Shown in pieces: positions 45,242 to 54,101 of a stretch of DNA of 64,000 nucleotides. A program made the translations under genes and the position numbers. The DNA is from G965233625 sp965233625 (GTDB lineage Bacteria > Planctomycetota > Planctomycetia > Pirellulales > Pirellulaceae). The first letter of the stretch is position 1, and the number at the start of each line of letters is the position of its first letter. The notes beneath the pieces are model-generated. The model was not told where the DNA came from and made no database searches. It worked only from the letters and a program-made list of their open reading frames with translations. The stretch spans positions 186,001 to 250,000 of the forward strand of contig OZ247499.1 in assembly GCA_965233625.1 (NCBI GenBank). Direction: 5' to 3'.

Positions 45242-45994
45242 GTGAGAACGCCGTTTATTGCTGGCAACTGGAAGATGAACCTCAACCGCGAGCAGTCCAA
45301 AGAACTGGCTGCCGCCGTTGCCAAAGAGCATTCGTCCAGCAGCGTCGAAGCCGCACTTTGCCCACCTTCCATCTACCTGGCGGATGTCGCTGCCGCTTGC
45401 GAAGGTTCGCAGACGGGCGTTGGCGGCCAGAACATGCATCACGAAGATAAGGGCGCTTTCACAGGCGAAATCAGCGCCGGCATGCTCACAGATATCGGCT
45501 GTAAGTACGTGATTCTTGGCCACAGCGAACGCCGGGCGATCTTTGGCGAAACGAACGAAGATATCAGCAAAAAGGTTCACGCCGCCTTGGCAGCTGAACT
45601 AACGCCTATCGTCTGCGTGGGCGAAACCCTGGAAGATCGCGAAGCAGGTAAGACGGGCGAAGTAGTTAAAGAGCAGTTTGTCGGCAGTCTGGCAGGTCTG
45701 ACCACCGATCAGGCGGGCAAGATCGTGATTGCCTACGAACCTGTCTGGGCCATTGGCACCGGTAAGGTCGCCACACCAGAGCAGGCGCAAGAGGTGCATG
45801 CTGATCTTCGCAGATTGCTGGAAAGTAACTACAATGCCGCCGTCGCTGAGGCTGTGCGTATTCAATACGGGGGCAGCGTGAAGCCAGATAACGCGGCGGA
45901 ATTGCTGTCGCAGAAGGATATCGACGGTGCACTGGTCGGCGGAGCTTCGCTGAAAGCAGACAGCTTCCTGGCCATTATCGCCGCCGCAAATTAA
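45242..45994 (+). CDS. tpiA: triosephosphate isomerase
   Basis: 250 residues from GTG 45242, giving the usual beginning RTPFIAGNWKMN. The catalytic set is complete: K in NWKMN, H in LGHSERR, E in YEPVWAIGTG and the phosphate loop GGSV. It interconverts glyceraldehyde-3-phosphate and dihydroxyacetone phosphate in the cytoplasm. The ATG at 45236 is too near the ribosome-binding site. It lies between aroF and secG in one direction with 50-75 base gaps. Confidence 0.95.
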   Translation: MRTPFIAGNWKMNLNREQSKELAAAVAKEHSSSSVEAALCPPSIYLADVAAACEGSQTGVGGQNMHHEDKGAFTGEISAGMLTDIGCKYVILGHSERRAIFGETNEDISKKVHAALAAELTPIVCVGETLEDREAGKTGEVVKEQFVGSLAGLTTDQAGKIVIAYEPVWAIGTGKVATPEQAQEVHADLRRLLESNYNAAVAEAVRIQYGGSVKPDNAAELLSQKDIDGALVGGASLKADSFLAIIAAAN

Positions 45995-46042
45995 CTTTTT
46001 CAAACACCGAGTTGTTGAACGGATTGCCGGAGCTTTTTACCT

Positions 46043-46417
46043 ATGGGTTATATCATTCTTGGCCTGTTGATGGCGCTCACCTCAGCCTTTCTGATCCTGA
46101 TTGTGCTACTGCAAAAGGGCAAAGGCGGCGGTCTGACGGGTGCTTTGGGCGGCGCCGGTGGCGAGAGCGCGTTTGGCAGCAAAGCGGGCGACGCCTTCAC
46201 GCGTGTCACGATGGGTGCTGCCGTGTTCTGGATTCTGCTTTGCATGTTCTCGATCAAGATGCTCAACACGCCAACGGCACTGGAAAAAGCTGCTGCCGCC
46301 AACGGCGGTCCAACGTCGATCGGCGCACCTGCTGATGCGGAGCCCGGCGAAGACGAAGGCAGCGATGATGATGCAGCAGCCGAGGACGATGACGAAGCAC
46401 CTGCATCGGACAGCTAG
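46043..46417 (+). CDS. secG: preprotein translocase subunit SecG
   Basis: 124 residues with two TM helices (about 3-20 and 52-72) and the SecG loop LLQKGKGGGLTGALGG. It stimulates SecYEG export. The C-terminal tail is acidic and longer than in many relatives, as often seen in planctomycetes. It follows tpiA by 48 bases, a widespread gene order. Confidence 0.9.
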   Translation: MGYIILGLLMALTSAFLILIVLLQKGKGGGLTGALGGAGGESAFGSKAGDAFTRVTMGAAVFWILLCMFSIKMLNTPTALEKAAAANGGPTSIGAPADAEPGEDEGSDDDAAAEDDDEAPASDS

Positions 46418-46477
46418 TCGTCGCGCGGATACCTGCGGTCACCCGCGTACACTATTGCAACTTGAGGGAATGGTCAT

Positions 46478-47362
46478 TTGCTGCTCAGTATGACCGGGCA
46501 AGGTCAGGCCCAGAGTACAGCAGACCGGGTCACGGTTTCTGCAGAAGTACGCACCATCAACGGCCGGTATTTTAAGCTGAGTCTGCGTGGCGCCGACGGG
46601 TTGGCCGGCATCGAACAGAAGGTTGAAAACGCCGTCCGCAAGGTGGTGCGGCGCGGCTCTGTGCAAGTCAATCTGCGGGTAAGCAAACAGGCTTCCGCGG
46701 AAGACTTTGTCCTCAATACGGCGGTTCTGTCTAACTACCGCAAGCAACTGGTCCAGCTCTATGATCAGTTGCACGTCAGCGAAGGCATTCATCTGGAATC
46801 GCTGCTTTCCCTTCCGGGTGTCGTGCAGGAAGCCGCTGCAGAAGCAGACGACGCTGCGGGCATCTGGCCCGTTGTGAAACAGGCATTGAGCGAAGCGCTG
46901 GATGGCCTGGATGCGATGCGAAAGAGCGAGGGCCAGGCGATGGCCGACGATCTGCAGGCCAACTGCGAGGCAATCGCGGCAGAACTTTCGCAGATTGAGA
47001 CGCGGGCGCCTCTGGTTGTTGATTACTATCGCCAGCGGCTGCAAGAGAAGATGACGAAGTTCCTGGCAAGCTACGAAACAGTGGTCGAACCGGCGGACAT
47101 CGCGCGGGAGGTGGCGCTTTTCTCAGAACGTTGCGACATCTCAGAAGAAACGGTCCGCCTGCGGAGCCACCTCGACCAGTTTGCTGAGGTGATGAACGCG
47201 AAAGAAAGCAATGGCCGTAAGCTAGACTTCATTACGCAGGAAATGTCGCGCGAAACGAACACCATCGGTTCAAAAGCCAACGATGCTGAAATCGGACGCC
47301 GCGTGATTGAAATCAAAGCCAGTCTCGAACGTATTCGAGAGATGATCCAGAACGTGGAATAG
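46478..47362 (+). CDS. yicC: YicC-family endoribonuclease
   Basis: 294 residues from a TTG with GAGG 8-10 bases upstream; family proteins begin with a short SMTG motif, here LLSMTGQGQ. The C-terminal DUF1732 part is present (GRKLDFITQEMSRETNTIGSK). YicC proteins are reported endoribonucleases acting on structured RNA. It lies 15 bases before gmk, its common partner. Confidence 0.9.
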   Translation: MLLSMTGQGQAQSTADRVTVSAEVRTINGRYFKLSLRGADGLAGIEQKVENAVRKVVRRGSVQVNLRVSKQASAEDFVLNTAVLSNYRKQLVQLYDQLHVSEGIHLESLLSLPGVVQEAAAEADDAAGIWPVVKQALSEALDGLDAMRKSEGQAMADDLQANCEAIAAELSQIETRAPLVVDYYRQRLQEKMTKFLASYETVVEPADIAREVALFSERCDISEETVRLRSHLDQFAEVMNAKESNGRKLDFITQEMSRETNTIGSKANDAEIGRRVIEIKASLERIREMIQNVE

Positions 47363-47377
47363 TCCGCCGTATACCGC

Positions 47378-47968
47378 ATGAATACTTCCGCACCAGGGCG
47401 ACTGCTGATTGTTTCCGGTCCATCCGGCGCCGGGAAGAGCACGCTGGTGCGACGGCTGATAGAGATCTGCCCGCTGCCAATTCAGGTTAGCGTCTCTGCC
47501 ACAACCCGCCCCCGGCGTAAAGGCGAAACGGACGGCGTTGACTATCACTTTCTGCCCGCACATGAATTTCAGCGAAGGCGGGAAGCCGGCGAATTCCTGG
47601 AATGCAAAGAAGTGTTCGGCCGCGGGCACTGGTACGGCACACTAAAAGGCGGCGTCGAGTCCGCTCTGGCCGCCGGCAAGTGGGTGCTACTGGAGATAGA
47701 CGTGCAAGGCGCGCTCTCGGTCTTACAGTCGCACGCGGCAGCATTAACCTTCTTCGTGCACCCCGGCACGATGGAAGAACTGGAACGCCGCCTCACCCAG
47801 CGCGGCACCGAAGATGCCGAATCTTTACGCCGGCGCCTCGAAGTGGCCAGTGGCGAAATGGCGCTCCGCAGCCGTTATACCTACGAGATCGTCAACGACG
47901 ATCTGAACCGCGCGGCGCAGGAAATGAGCGACACGCTTGTCTCCATCAGCGAGATCGACCCAGCGTAA
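47378..47968 (+). CDS. gmk: guanylate kinase
   Basis: 196 residues with P-loop SGPSGAGKST, the GMP-binding TTRPRRKGE and VDYHF, and the VLLEIDVQGA segment. It phosphorylates GMP to GDP with ATP. Last gene of the 44137 run. Confidence 0.95.
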   Translation: MNTSAPGRLLIVSGPSGAGKSTLVRRLIEICPLPIQVSVSATTRPRRKGETDGVDYHFLPAHEFQRRREAGEFLECKEVFGRGHWYGTLKGGVESALAAGKWVLLEIDVQGALSVLQSHAAALTFFVHPGTMEELERRLTQRGTEDAESLRRRLEVASGEMALRSRYTYEIVNDDLNRAAQEMSDTLVSISEIDPA

Positions 47969-47998
47969 CCATACGTCAGGCAATCTCTTAGGTGGAAT

Positions 47999-48020
47999 AG
48001 CCCGGGCTTTCGGATATAAT
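47999..48020 (+). promoter_or_regulatory. -10 element with upstream palindrome before the DUF1549 gene
   Basis: TATAAT at 48015-48020 and a perfect 10-bp palindrome AGCCCGGGCT at 47999-48008, six bases upstream, where a -35/-10 spacer would be. No good -35 was found, so activator or repressor control is plausible. Confidence 0.4.
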
Positions 48021-48064
48021 TGGTTATTCCTTCCTGACGCAGTTTCTTGCTGGAAACCCTACCG

Positions 48065-50950
48065 ATGCGTACCGTGCTCTTGGCATTATTTGCGACCAGC
48101 GCCATTTTGATGACCGCGCGTGTTGAGGCGGAAGAAACTGTCCGTTTCAACCGCGATATCCGGCCGCTGCTTTCCGGCAAATGCTTTCGCTGCCACGGCC
48201 CTGATGCAGCAACCCGTGAAGCAGGGTTAAGGCTGGACGTACGGAGTGCGGCTATTGCTGAACTTGATAGCGGCGATACGGCCATCGTGCCGGGCAAGCC
48301 GGACGACAGCATCCTGCTGCACCGGGCGGTCGCCGATGCGGGCGAGAGGATGCCGCCGGAAGAAGCTGGCGAAGCCCTCACTGCAGACGAAGTTTCGTTG
48401 CTGCGCCGCTGGATCCAGCAAGGGGCGCCCTATGAGCAGCACTGGTCTTTCGCCCCTCCGATTAAGGTCGAGGCGCCAAAGCAACTGAAGCACGAAGATC
48501 GTGTGCAGAACGCGATTGACCGCTTTGTCTTCAAGCGGCTTGAAACTGCTAACCTTTCGCCCTCAGAGCCTGCCACCCGTCAGACGCTTATCCGGCGGCT
48601 TTCGCTGGATATCACGGGTCTGCCGCCGACGATTGAAGAGGTGGATGCTTTCGTCGGTGACAACGAGCCCGGTGCGGTGCAACGCGTGGTGGACCGGCTG
48701 TTGAAATCGACGGCTTATGGCGAGCGCTGGGCCAGAATCTGGCTGGACTTGGCACGCTACGCAGATTCCGCCGGGTACGCTCAAGATCCGATGCGAACCA
48801 TCTGGCGATACCGCGACTGGGTGATTTCCAGCCTTAATAAGAACATGCCATTCGATCAATTTACGATCGAGCAGATTGCGGGCGACATGCTTCCTTCGCC
48901 CACGGATGACCAGCTTATCGCCACGGCGTTTCATCGCAACACGATGACCAACAGCGAAGGCGGCACCAGTGACGAAGAGTTCCGCAACGCTGCCGTGGTG
49001 GACCGCGTGAATACGACGATGCAGGTCTGGATGGGCGTGACGGCCGGTTGTTCGCAGTGCCACGACCACAAGTACGACCCGCTCTCGCAGGAAGAATACT
49101 TCCAGCTCTTTGCCATTTTCAACAATACGGCGGACGCAGACCGCGGCAATGAAGCCCCTTTGCATTACACATGGACGGCGGACCAGTTGGCCAGACGCGA
49201 AACGCTGGAAAAACGCATCAAAGAACTGGAGTCTCAGATTGCGGCGGAGAAAGCAAAGCAGCAGGCTGAGGCCGTCAAGCAAGGCAATGAAACGACTGCT
49301 GCAAAAAGCTCCGAGCCATTCCAGGTCCAGCATATCCGCGTAGAGCTGCCCGGAAGTGACGTATTTCTGTCACTGGCGGAAGTGCAGGTGTTCGACAGCA
49401 ACGGCGTGAATGTCGCATTGAAGGGAGAAGCATCGCAGATCAGCACGGGCTTTGCCGGCCCTGCGAAACTTGCGATTGATGGCAACACGAGCGGCGAATA
49501 CCAGAAAGACAAATCCGTTTCGCATACCGCTGGTGGTGCGAATCCTTGGTGGGAAGTCAAGCTTGATAAAGCTTATGAAATATCGAAAGTTGCGATCTGG
49601 AACCGCACGGATGGCGTTGGCGACCGCCTGACCGGCAGCCGGTTGATTCTCCTGGACGCCAGTCGTAAACCGTTATTCGTCCAGACGCTGCCCCAGCCGC
49701 CTTCGCCCAGCACCACAGTCAGCGTCCCGGCTTCCTCTTCCGTGCTTTCGCCAGTGCAACAGAAGGCGGTTGCCAGTTACAAACCGGGACAGGCGCCTGC
49801 TTCGTCACAGACAAAGCTTGAAAAGCAGCTCGCTGCGGTGAAGAAGCAGTATGCGGATCTTAAAGGTGTGCCGACGCCCATCATGCAGGAACTGGCGGCA
49901 GGGCGCCGCCGGACGACGCACATTCAGTTGCGTGGCAACTACCAGCAGAAGGGTAAAGAAGTGACGGCAGGCGTTCCCGCCGCGTTCCACAAGCTGCCCG
50001 AAGGCGCCGCGGCCGACCGGATGTCACTTGCCCGGTGGCTGGTGGACCGGCGGAATCCGTTGACGGCGCGTGTGGTTGTCAACCGCTACTGGGAACAGCT
50101 ATTTGGCATCGGGCTGGTGGAAACGAGCGAAGACTTTGGCAACCAGGGCGAGCCGCCATCGCATCCTCAACTGCTCGACTATCTGGCGGTTGAATTGATG
50201 GAGCATGACTGGGATGTGCAATGGCTGATCCGCACAATTGTGTCGTCAGCCACCTATCAGCAGTCGTCGGAATCAAACCCGCAGCTTAACCAGATCGATC
50301 CCCGCAACCGGCTTCTGGCACGCGGCCCTTCGCATCGCTTACCCGCAGAGATGATCCGCGATCAGGCGCTCGCCATCGGTGGTTTGCTTAGCCGCAAAAT
50401 GTACGGCCCATCGGTGCAGCCGCCACGCCCCGTCCTTGGCCTGCGGGCGGCGTTTGGTGGTTCGACGGACTGGAAAACCAGCCAAGGCGCCGACCGTTAC
50501 CGTCGCGGTCTGTATACCAGTTGGCGCCGCACTACGCCTTATCCCTCTATGACCACCTTCGACGCCCCAAGTCGGGAAGTGTGCACCATCCGCCGCATTC
50601 GGACGAACACGCCGCTGCAGGCGCTGGTCACGCTGAATGACCCGGTTTATGTGGAAGCTTCGCAGGGTCTTGCTAAGCGGATGCTCACCGAAGTTAACGG
50701 CAACACGGCGGCACGTCTTACGTATGGCTTCCGGCTTTGTGTGGCCCGCACTCCAACGGCGGATGAACTACGGCGTTTGAAATCCTTGTTGGACCGGCTG
50801 CATCAGGCTTACGCCAAGGATCAGGAAGCGGCGGCAAAACTTGCTGCCGGTCCGCTGAAAGAGTTGCAACAGGATAAAGCAACGCTCGCCGCGTGGGCGG
50901 TGGTCGGCAATGTGCTTTTGAACCTGGACGAAGTGCTCGCGAAAAGATAA
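48065..50950 (+). CDS. DUF1549/DUF1553 haem protein with inserted F5/8-type C domain
   Basis: 961 residues from ATG 48065 with a signal peptide ending VEAEE. One haem motif is CFRCH (40-44), a second CSQCH lies near 330. DUF1549 (about 140-350) is followed by a coiled-coil-like stretch and a galactose-binding/discoidin-like insert (about 415-558: VELPGSDVFLSLAEVQVF, NPWWEVKLDKAYEISKVAIWNRTD). DUF1553 follows (LARWLVDRRNPLTARV, NRYWEQLFG). The insert suggests carbohydrate binding, which would put this redox-type protein at the surface. Partner DUF1501 gene follows by 39 bases. Confidence 0.92.
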   Translation: MRTVLLALFATSAILMTARVEAEETVRFNRDIRPLLSGKCFRCHGPDAATREAGLRLDVRSAAIAELDSGDTAIVPGKPDDSILLHRAVADAGERMPPEEAGEALTADEVSLLRRWIQQGAPYEQHWSFAPPIKVEAPKQLKHEDRVQNAIDRFVFKRLETANLSPSEPATRQTLIRRLSLDITGLPPTIEEVDAFVGDNEPGAVQRVVDRLLKSTAYGERWARIWLDLARYADSAGYAQDPMRTIWRYRDWVISSLNKNMPFDQFTIEQIAGDMLPSPTDDQLIATAFHRNTMTNSEGGTSDEEFRNAAVVDRVNTTMQVWMGVTAGCSQCHDHKYDPLSQEEYFQLFAIFNNTADADRGNEAPLHYTWTADQLARRETLEKRIKELESQIAAEKAKQQAEAVKQGNETTAAKSSEPFQVQHIRVELPGSDVFLSLAEVQVFDSNGVNVALKGEASQISTGFAGPAKLAIDGNTSGEYQKDKSVSHTAGGANPWWEVKLDKAYEISKVAIWNRTDGVGDRLTGSRLILLDASRKPLFVQTLPQPPSPSTTVSVPASSSVLSPVQQKAVASYKPGQAPASSQTKLEKQLAAVKKQYADLKGVPTPIMQELAAGRRRTTHIQLRGNYQQKGKEVTAGVPAAFHKLPEGAAADRMSLARWLVDRRNPLTARVVVNRYWEQLFGIGLVETSEDFGNQGEPPSHPQLLDYLAVELMEHDWDVQWLIRTIVSSATYQQSSESNPQLNQIDPRNRLLARGPSHRLPAEMIRDQALAIGGLLSRKMYGPSVQPPRPVLGLRAAFGGSTDWKTSQGADRYRRGLYTSWRRTTPYPSMTTFDAPSREVCTIRRIRTNTPLQALVTLNDPVYVEASQGLAKRMLTEVNGNTAARLTYGFRLCVARTPTADELRRLKSLLDRLHQAYAKDQEAAAKLAAGPLKELQQDKATLAAWAVVGNVLLNLDEVLAKR

Positions 50951-50989
50951 CCGCATATTCTGCTAAACCTCCAACCGCAGTGTTTCCCT

Positions 50990-52441
50990 ATGAATCACCC
51001 ACAAGACGTAACCCGCCGGCATTTTCTGCGCGATGGCTCAATGGGCCTGGGCGCGATGGCGCTGGCAACGCTGGGCGGCGCCACACAGGCGGCTGAGCCT
51101 GCGCAGGAAACCTCCGGCGTGGTGAATCCACTGGCGTCTCGCGATCCACATTTTTCACCCAAGGTGAAGCATGTCATCTACCTGCACATGGCTGGGTCGC
51201 CGCCTCACCTTGACCTGTTCGACTACAAGCCGGAACTCGTCAAACGCGATGGTCAGGAGTGCCCGGCGGAAACGATTAAAGGTAAGAAGTTCGCTTTCAC
51301 CAGCGGCACGCCCAAGCTGATGGGCACGCCGCGTACGTTCAAGCAGCACGGCGATTGCGGCATGTGGCTCAGCGATGCGTTGCCGGAACTGGGCAAGGTC
51401 GCCGACAACCTGACGCTGATCCGTTCGATGAACACGGATCAGTTCAACCATGCCCCCGCGCAACTGATGCTTTACACCGGTTCGCCCCGCATCGGGCGAC
51501 CCTCGATGGGATCGTGGGTGACTTATGGGCTGGGTAGTGGAAATGAAAATCTGCCCGGCTTCGTGGTGCTGATCTCCAGCGGTGTTAATCCCAGCGCCGG
51601 TAAAAGCGTGTGGGGCAGCGGGTTCCTGCCTTCGGTTTATCAAGGCGTGCAATGCCGCTCGCAGGGCGACCCGGTGCTGTATCTGTCAGATCCGCAGGGC
51701 GTGACCCGCGATATCCGCAGGATGAGCCTCGACGCGCTCCGCGATCTCAATACGATCAGCAATCAGCAGCAACAGAGCGAAGAAACCCGCACACGCATCG
51801 CTCAGTACGAACTGGCGTACCGCATGCAGATCTCGGCGCCGGGCGTGATGGACATCTCGCGCGAGACGAAACAGACGATCGAAAACTACGGCGCCAAACC
51901 GGGCGGCGGCAGTTTTGCCAATAACTGCCTGCTCGCGCGGCGGCTAGTTGAACAGGGCGTGCGATACGTTCAGTTGTTTGACTGGGGCTGGGACTTTCAT
52001 GGCACCAATCCCAACGAAGGCATTACGGACGGCCTGACCCGGAAGGCCGCGACGATCGATAAACCCATCGCCGCCTTAATCCGCGACTTGAAGCAGCGCG
52101 GGCTGTATGACGAAACACTCATCGTATGCAGTGGCGAATTTGGCCGGACGCCGTTCCGCGAAGGCCGCACCTCGCGGGGGAAAGTCATGGGACGCGATCA
52201 CTACCCTGACTGTTACTCGCTGTTCATGGCCGGTGGCGGGCTGAAAGGCGGGCTGACCTACGGTTCTTCTGACGAACTTGGCTTCTCCGTGGCTGAAAAC
52301 AAGGTGCATGTGCACGATCTGCAAGCCACTATTCTGCACCTGCTGGGCTTCGATCACGAAAAGCTTTCGTACCATTACAGTGGCCGCGACTTCCGTCTGA
52401 CCGACGTTCACGGCCATGTTGTCCGCGACATCCTGGCTTAA
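50990..52441 (+). CDS. DUF1501 protein with Tat signal
   Basis: 483 residues with a twin-arginine leader (TRRHFLRDG, 9-17), the sulfatase/alkaline-phosphatase-like DUF1501 body (MAGSPPHLDLFDYKP, TDQFNHAPAQLMLYTGSPRIGRPSMGSW, LIVCSGEFGRTPF, GRDHYP) and the C-terminal RDFRLTDVHG. Family members are exported with no assigned activity, nearly always beside a DUF1549/DUF1553 protein, as here. Confidence 0.93.
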   Translation: MNHPQDVTRRHFLRDGSMGLGAMALATLGGATQAAEPAQETSGVVNPLASRDPHFSPKVKHVIYLHMAGSPPHLDLFDYKPELVKRDGQECPAETIKGKKFAFTSGTPKLMGTPRTFKQHGDCGMWLSDALPELGKVADNLTLIRSMNTDQFNHAPAQLMLYTGSPRIGRPSMGSWVTYGLGSGNENLPGFVVLISSGVNPSAGKSVWGSGFLPSVYQGVQCRSQGDPVLYLSDPQGVTRDIRRMSLDALRDLNTISNQQQQSEETRTRIAQYELAYRMQISAPGVMDISRETKQTIENYGAKPGGGSFANNCLLARRLVEQGVRYVQLFDWGWDFHGTNPNEGITDGLTRKAATIDKPIAALIRDLKQRGLYDETLIVCSGEFGRTPFREGRTSRGKVMGRDHYPDCYSLFMAGGGLKGGLTYGSSDELGFSVAENKVHVHDLQATILHLLGFDHEKLSYHYSGRDFRLTDVHGHVVRDILA

Positions 52442-52462
52442 CATGGTGTTAAGGTTTCAACG

Positions 52463-52492
52463 CGCCGCGGAGCGGTGTTCCGCTGAGCGGCG
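52463..52492 (+). terminator. long hairpin after the DUF1501 gene
   Basis: CGCCGC (52463-52468), GG, AGCGG, loop TGTT, CCGCT, GA, GCGGCG (52487-52492): 11 pairs around a 2x2 internal loop. No T-tract, so it may be a 3'-end stabiliser rather than a terminator. Confidence 0.4.
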
Positions 52493-52511
52493 GATAAGTG
52501 GGCGCCGGTAG

Positions 52512-52540
52512 TTGCCACCACGTATTCAGCCTGCTAACCT
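52512..52540 (+). promoter_or_regulatory. possible promoter for fae
   Basis: -35 TTGCCA (52512-52517), 17-base spacer, -10 TAACCT (52535-52540). The -10 is poor. GGAG lies 7 bases before the ATG at 52583. Confidence 0.3.
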
Positions 52541-52582
52541 CGCCTTCTAACTTAAATCTCTTTCCAACCTTGGAGACATTCT

Positions 52583-53080
52583 ATGTCGATGTACATTGGC
52601 GAAGCACTGGACGGTGACGGCAACGAAGTAGCACACATTGACCTGCTGATCGGCAGCAAAGATGGTCCTGTCGGTCACGCATTCGCCGACGCACTGGCCC
52701 GTCAGAGCCGCGGCCATTCGAACCTGCTGGCCGTTCTGGCGCCAAACGTGGCTGTGAAACCTGCCACCGTGATGGTGACCAAGGTGACGATCAAAGGCGG
52801 TAAACAGGCCGTGCAGATGTTCGGTCCTGCCCAGGCTGCTGTGGCAAAGGCTGTCGCTGACTCGGTTGCTGATGGCGTGATCCCTAAAGATCAGTGCGAA
52901 GATCTGGTCATCGTCTGTGGCGTCTTCATCCACTGGGAAGCCGACGACGATCAGAAGATCTACACCTATAACTACAACGCAACCGTTGCGGCCATCAAGA
53001 ACGCCATGACGGGTAAGCCATCGGCGGACGAAATGATCGCTCAGAAAGATTCGGCAGAGCACCCGTTCAAGGGTTGCTAG
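52583..53080 (+). CDS. fae: formaldehyde-activating enzyme (Fae)
   Basis: 165 residues matching Fae throughout: YIGEALDGDGNEVAHIDL (residues 4-21), which carries the active-site H18, GPVGHAF, LAVLAPN, GPAQAAVAKAVADSV, and a VFIHWEADD end. It condenses formaldehyde with tetrahydromethanopterin to methylene-H4MPT. The short leader, strong ribosome site and terminators downstream suggest separate, high expression. mtdB and ftr of the same pathway follow. Confidence 0.97.
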   Translation: MSMYIGEALDGDGNEVAHIDLLIGSKDGPVGHAFADALARQSRGHSNLLAVLAPNVAVKPATVMVTKVTIKGGKQAVQMFGPAQAAVAKAVADSVADGVIPKDQCEDLVIVCGVFIHWEADDDQKIYTYNYNATVAAIKNAMTGKPSADEMIAQKDSAEHPFKGC

Positions 53081-53096
53081 TTCGAAGATACTGGAC

Positions 53097-53158
53097 GCGC
53101 CGCAATCATAGGTTTGCGGCGCCGGTGGACGGCGGTTGTTCAGACCGCCGTTTTGTTT
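53097..53158 (+). terminator. tandem hairpins ending the fae transcript
   Basis: First hairpin: GCGCCGCAA (53097-53105) with TTGCGGCGC (53114-53122), nine perfect pairs. Second: ACGGCGGT (53129-53136) with ACCGCCGT (53144-53151), then TTTTGTTT: a classic intrinsic terminator. Confidence 0.8.
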
Positions 53159-53201
53159 ACGCCTGGCAGCAGCCGGGTTGATGCTTTCGCGGAATGAATT
53201 G

Positions 53202-54065
53202 ATGTCGCGCCCGAAGATCCTGATCCAGCTTGATACGGATGCGCACGCCAGCGTTTTCGACGCGGTGACCGCTGTGGATTCGGGCGTGGATCATCTTCTT
53301 CAGTACCAGAATGTGAAGCCGGAAGAAGTCGCCGCCCTGGTCAATGGCGCCATGTTTACGCGTGGCCCCAAGCATCTGCACAACACGGCTGTGTTTATCG
53401 GCGGAGCTAGCGTCCAGGCAGGAGAGAAGCTTCTGGCCCAAGCGACCAAAGCGTTCTTCGGTCCGCTGCGTGTCTCCGTGATGCTTGATGCGAACGGCGC
53501 CAACACAACGGCCGCCGCTGCGGTCTTGTGCGCCGGGAAACACTTGAAGCTGAACGAAGTGGAAGCCACCGTTCTGGCCGCAACCGGCCCGGTTGGTCAA
53601 CGTGTTGTGCGGCTGCTGGCCCGGCAAGGGGCGAAAGTCCGCGTTGCATCCCGCAGTGAGGAGCGTGCACAAGCGGTCTGTGATGAGATCGCCAGCAGTA
53701 TCGAAAGCGCCCAGCTCACAGCTGTTGCCACCGCAGCGCCGCAGCAGACACAAGCCGCGCTGGATGGCGCCGGTCTGGTCGTTGCGGCGGGGGCGCTGGG
53801 AATTGAACTGGTGACGGCAGAGCAGCTTGCGGCTGCGGATTCGTTGCAGGTCGCCATCGATCTTAACGCAGCGCCTCCGTATGGCATCGCTGGAATTGAG
53901 GCGCAGGACGCTGCCGAGCAGCGTGGCGAGGTTATCTGCTACGGCGCACTTGGCGCCGGTGGGCTGAAGATGAAGATTCACAAAGCAGCGATCGCGAAGA
54001 TGTTCACCCAGAACGATCTGGTGCTGGACGCTGCGGAAATATACGACCTTGGCAGTCAGTTGTAA
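53202..54065 (+). CDS. mtdB: NAD(P)-dependent methylene-H4MPT dehydrogenase
   Basis: 287 residues from ATG 53202; an open extension to 53136 overlaps the terminator hairpin and is not used. The N-terminus (KILIQLDTDAH, FDAVTAVDSGVD) and the nucleotide-binding loop ATGPVGQRVVRLLA fit MtdB/MtdC-type dehydrogenases. It oxidises methylene-H4MPT to methenyl-H4MPT. 36 bases ahead of ftr. Confidence 0.9.
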   Translation: MSRPKILIQLDTDAHASVFDAVTAVDSGVDHLLQYQNVKPEEVAALVNGAMFTRGPKHLHNTAVFIGGASVQAGEKLLAQATKAFFGPLRVSVMLDANGANTTAAAAVLCAGKHLKLNEVEATVLAATGPVGQRVVRLLARQGAKVRVASRSEERAQAVCDEIASSIESAQLTAVATAAPQQTQAALDGAGLVVAAGALGIELVTAEQLAAADSLQVAIDLNAAPPYGIAGIEAQDAAEQRGEVICYGALGAGGLKMKIHKAAIAKMFTQNDLVLDAAEIYDLGSQL

Positions 54066-54101
54066 GGCAGCGTTCTCTTCCAGAAGGCGCCGCATCGCGT
54101 T

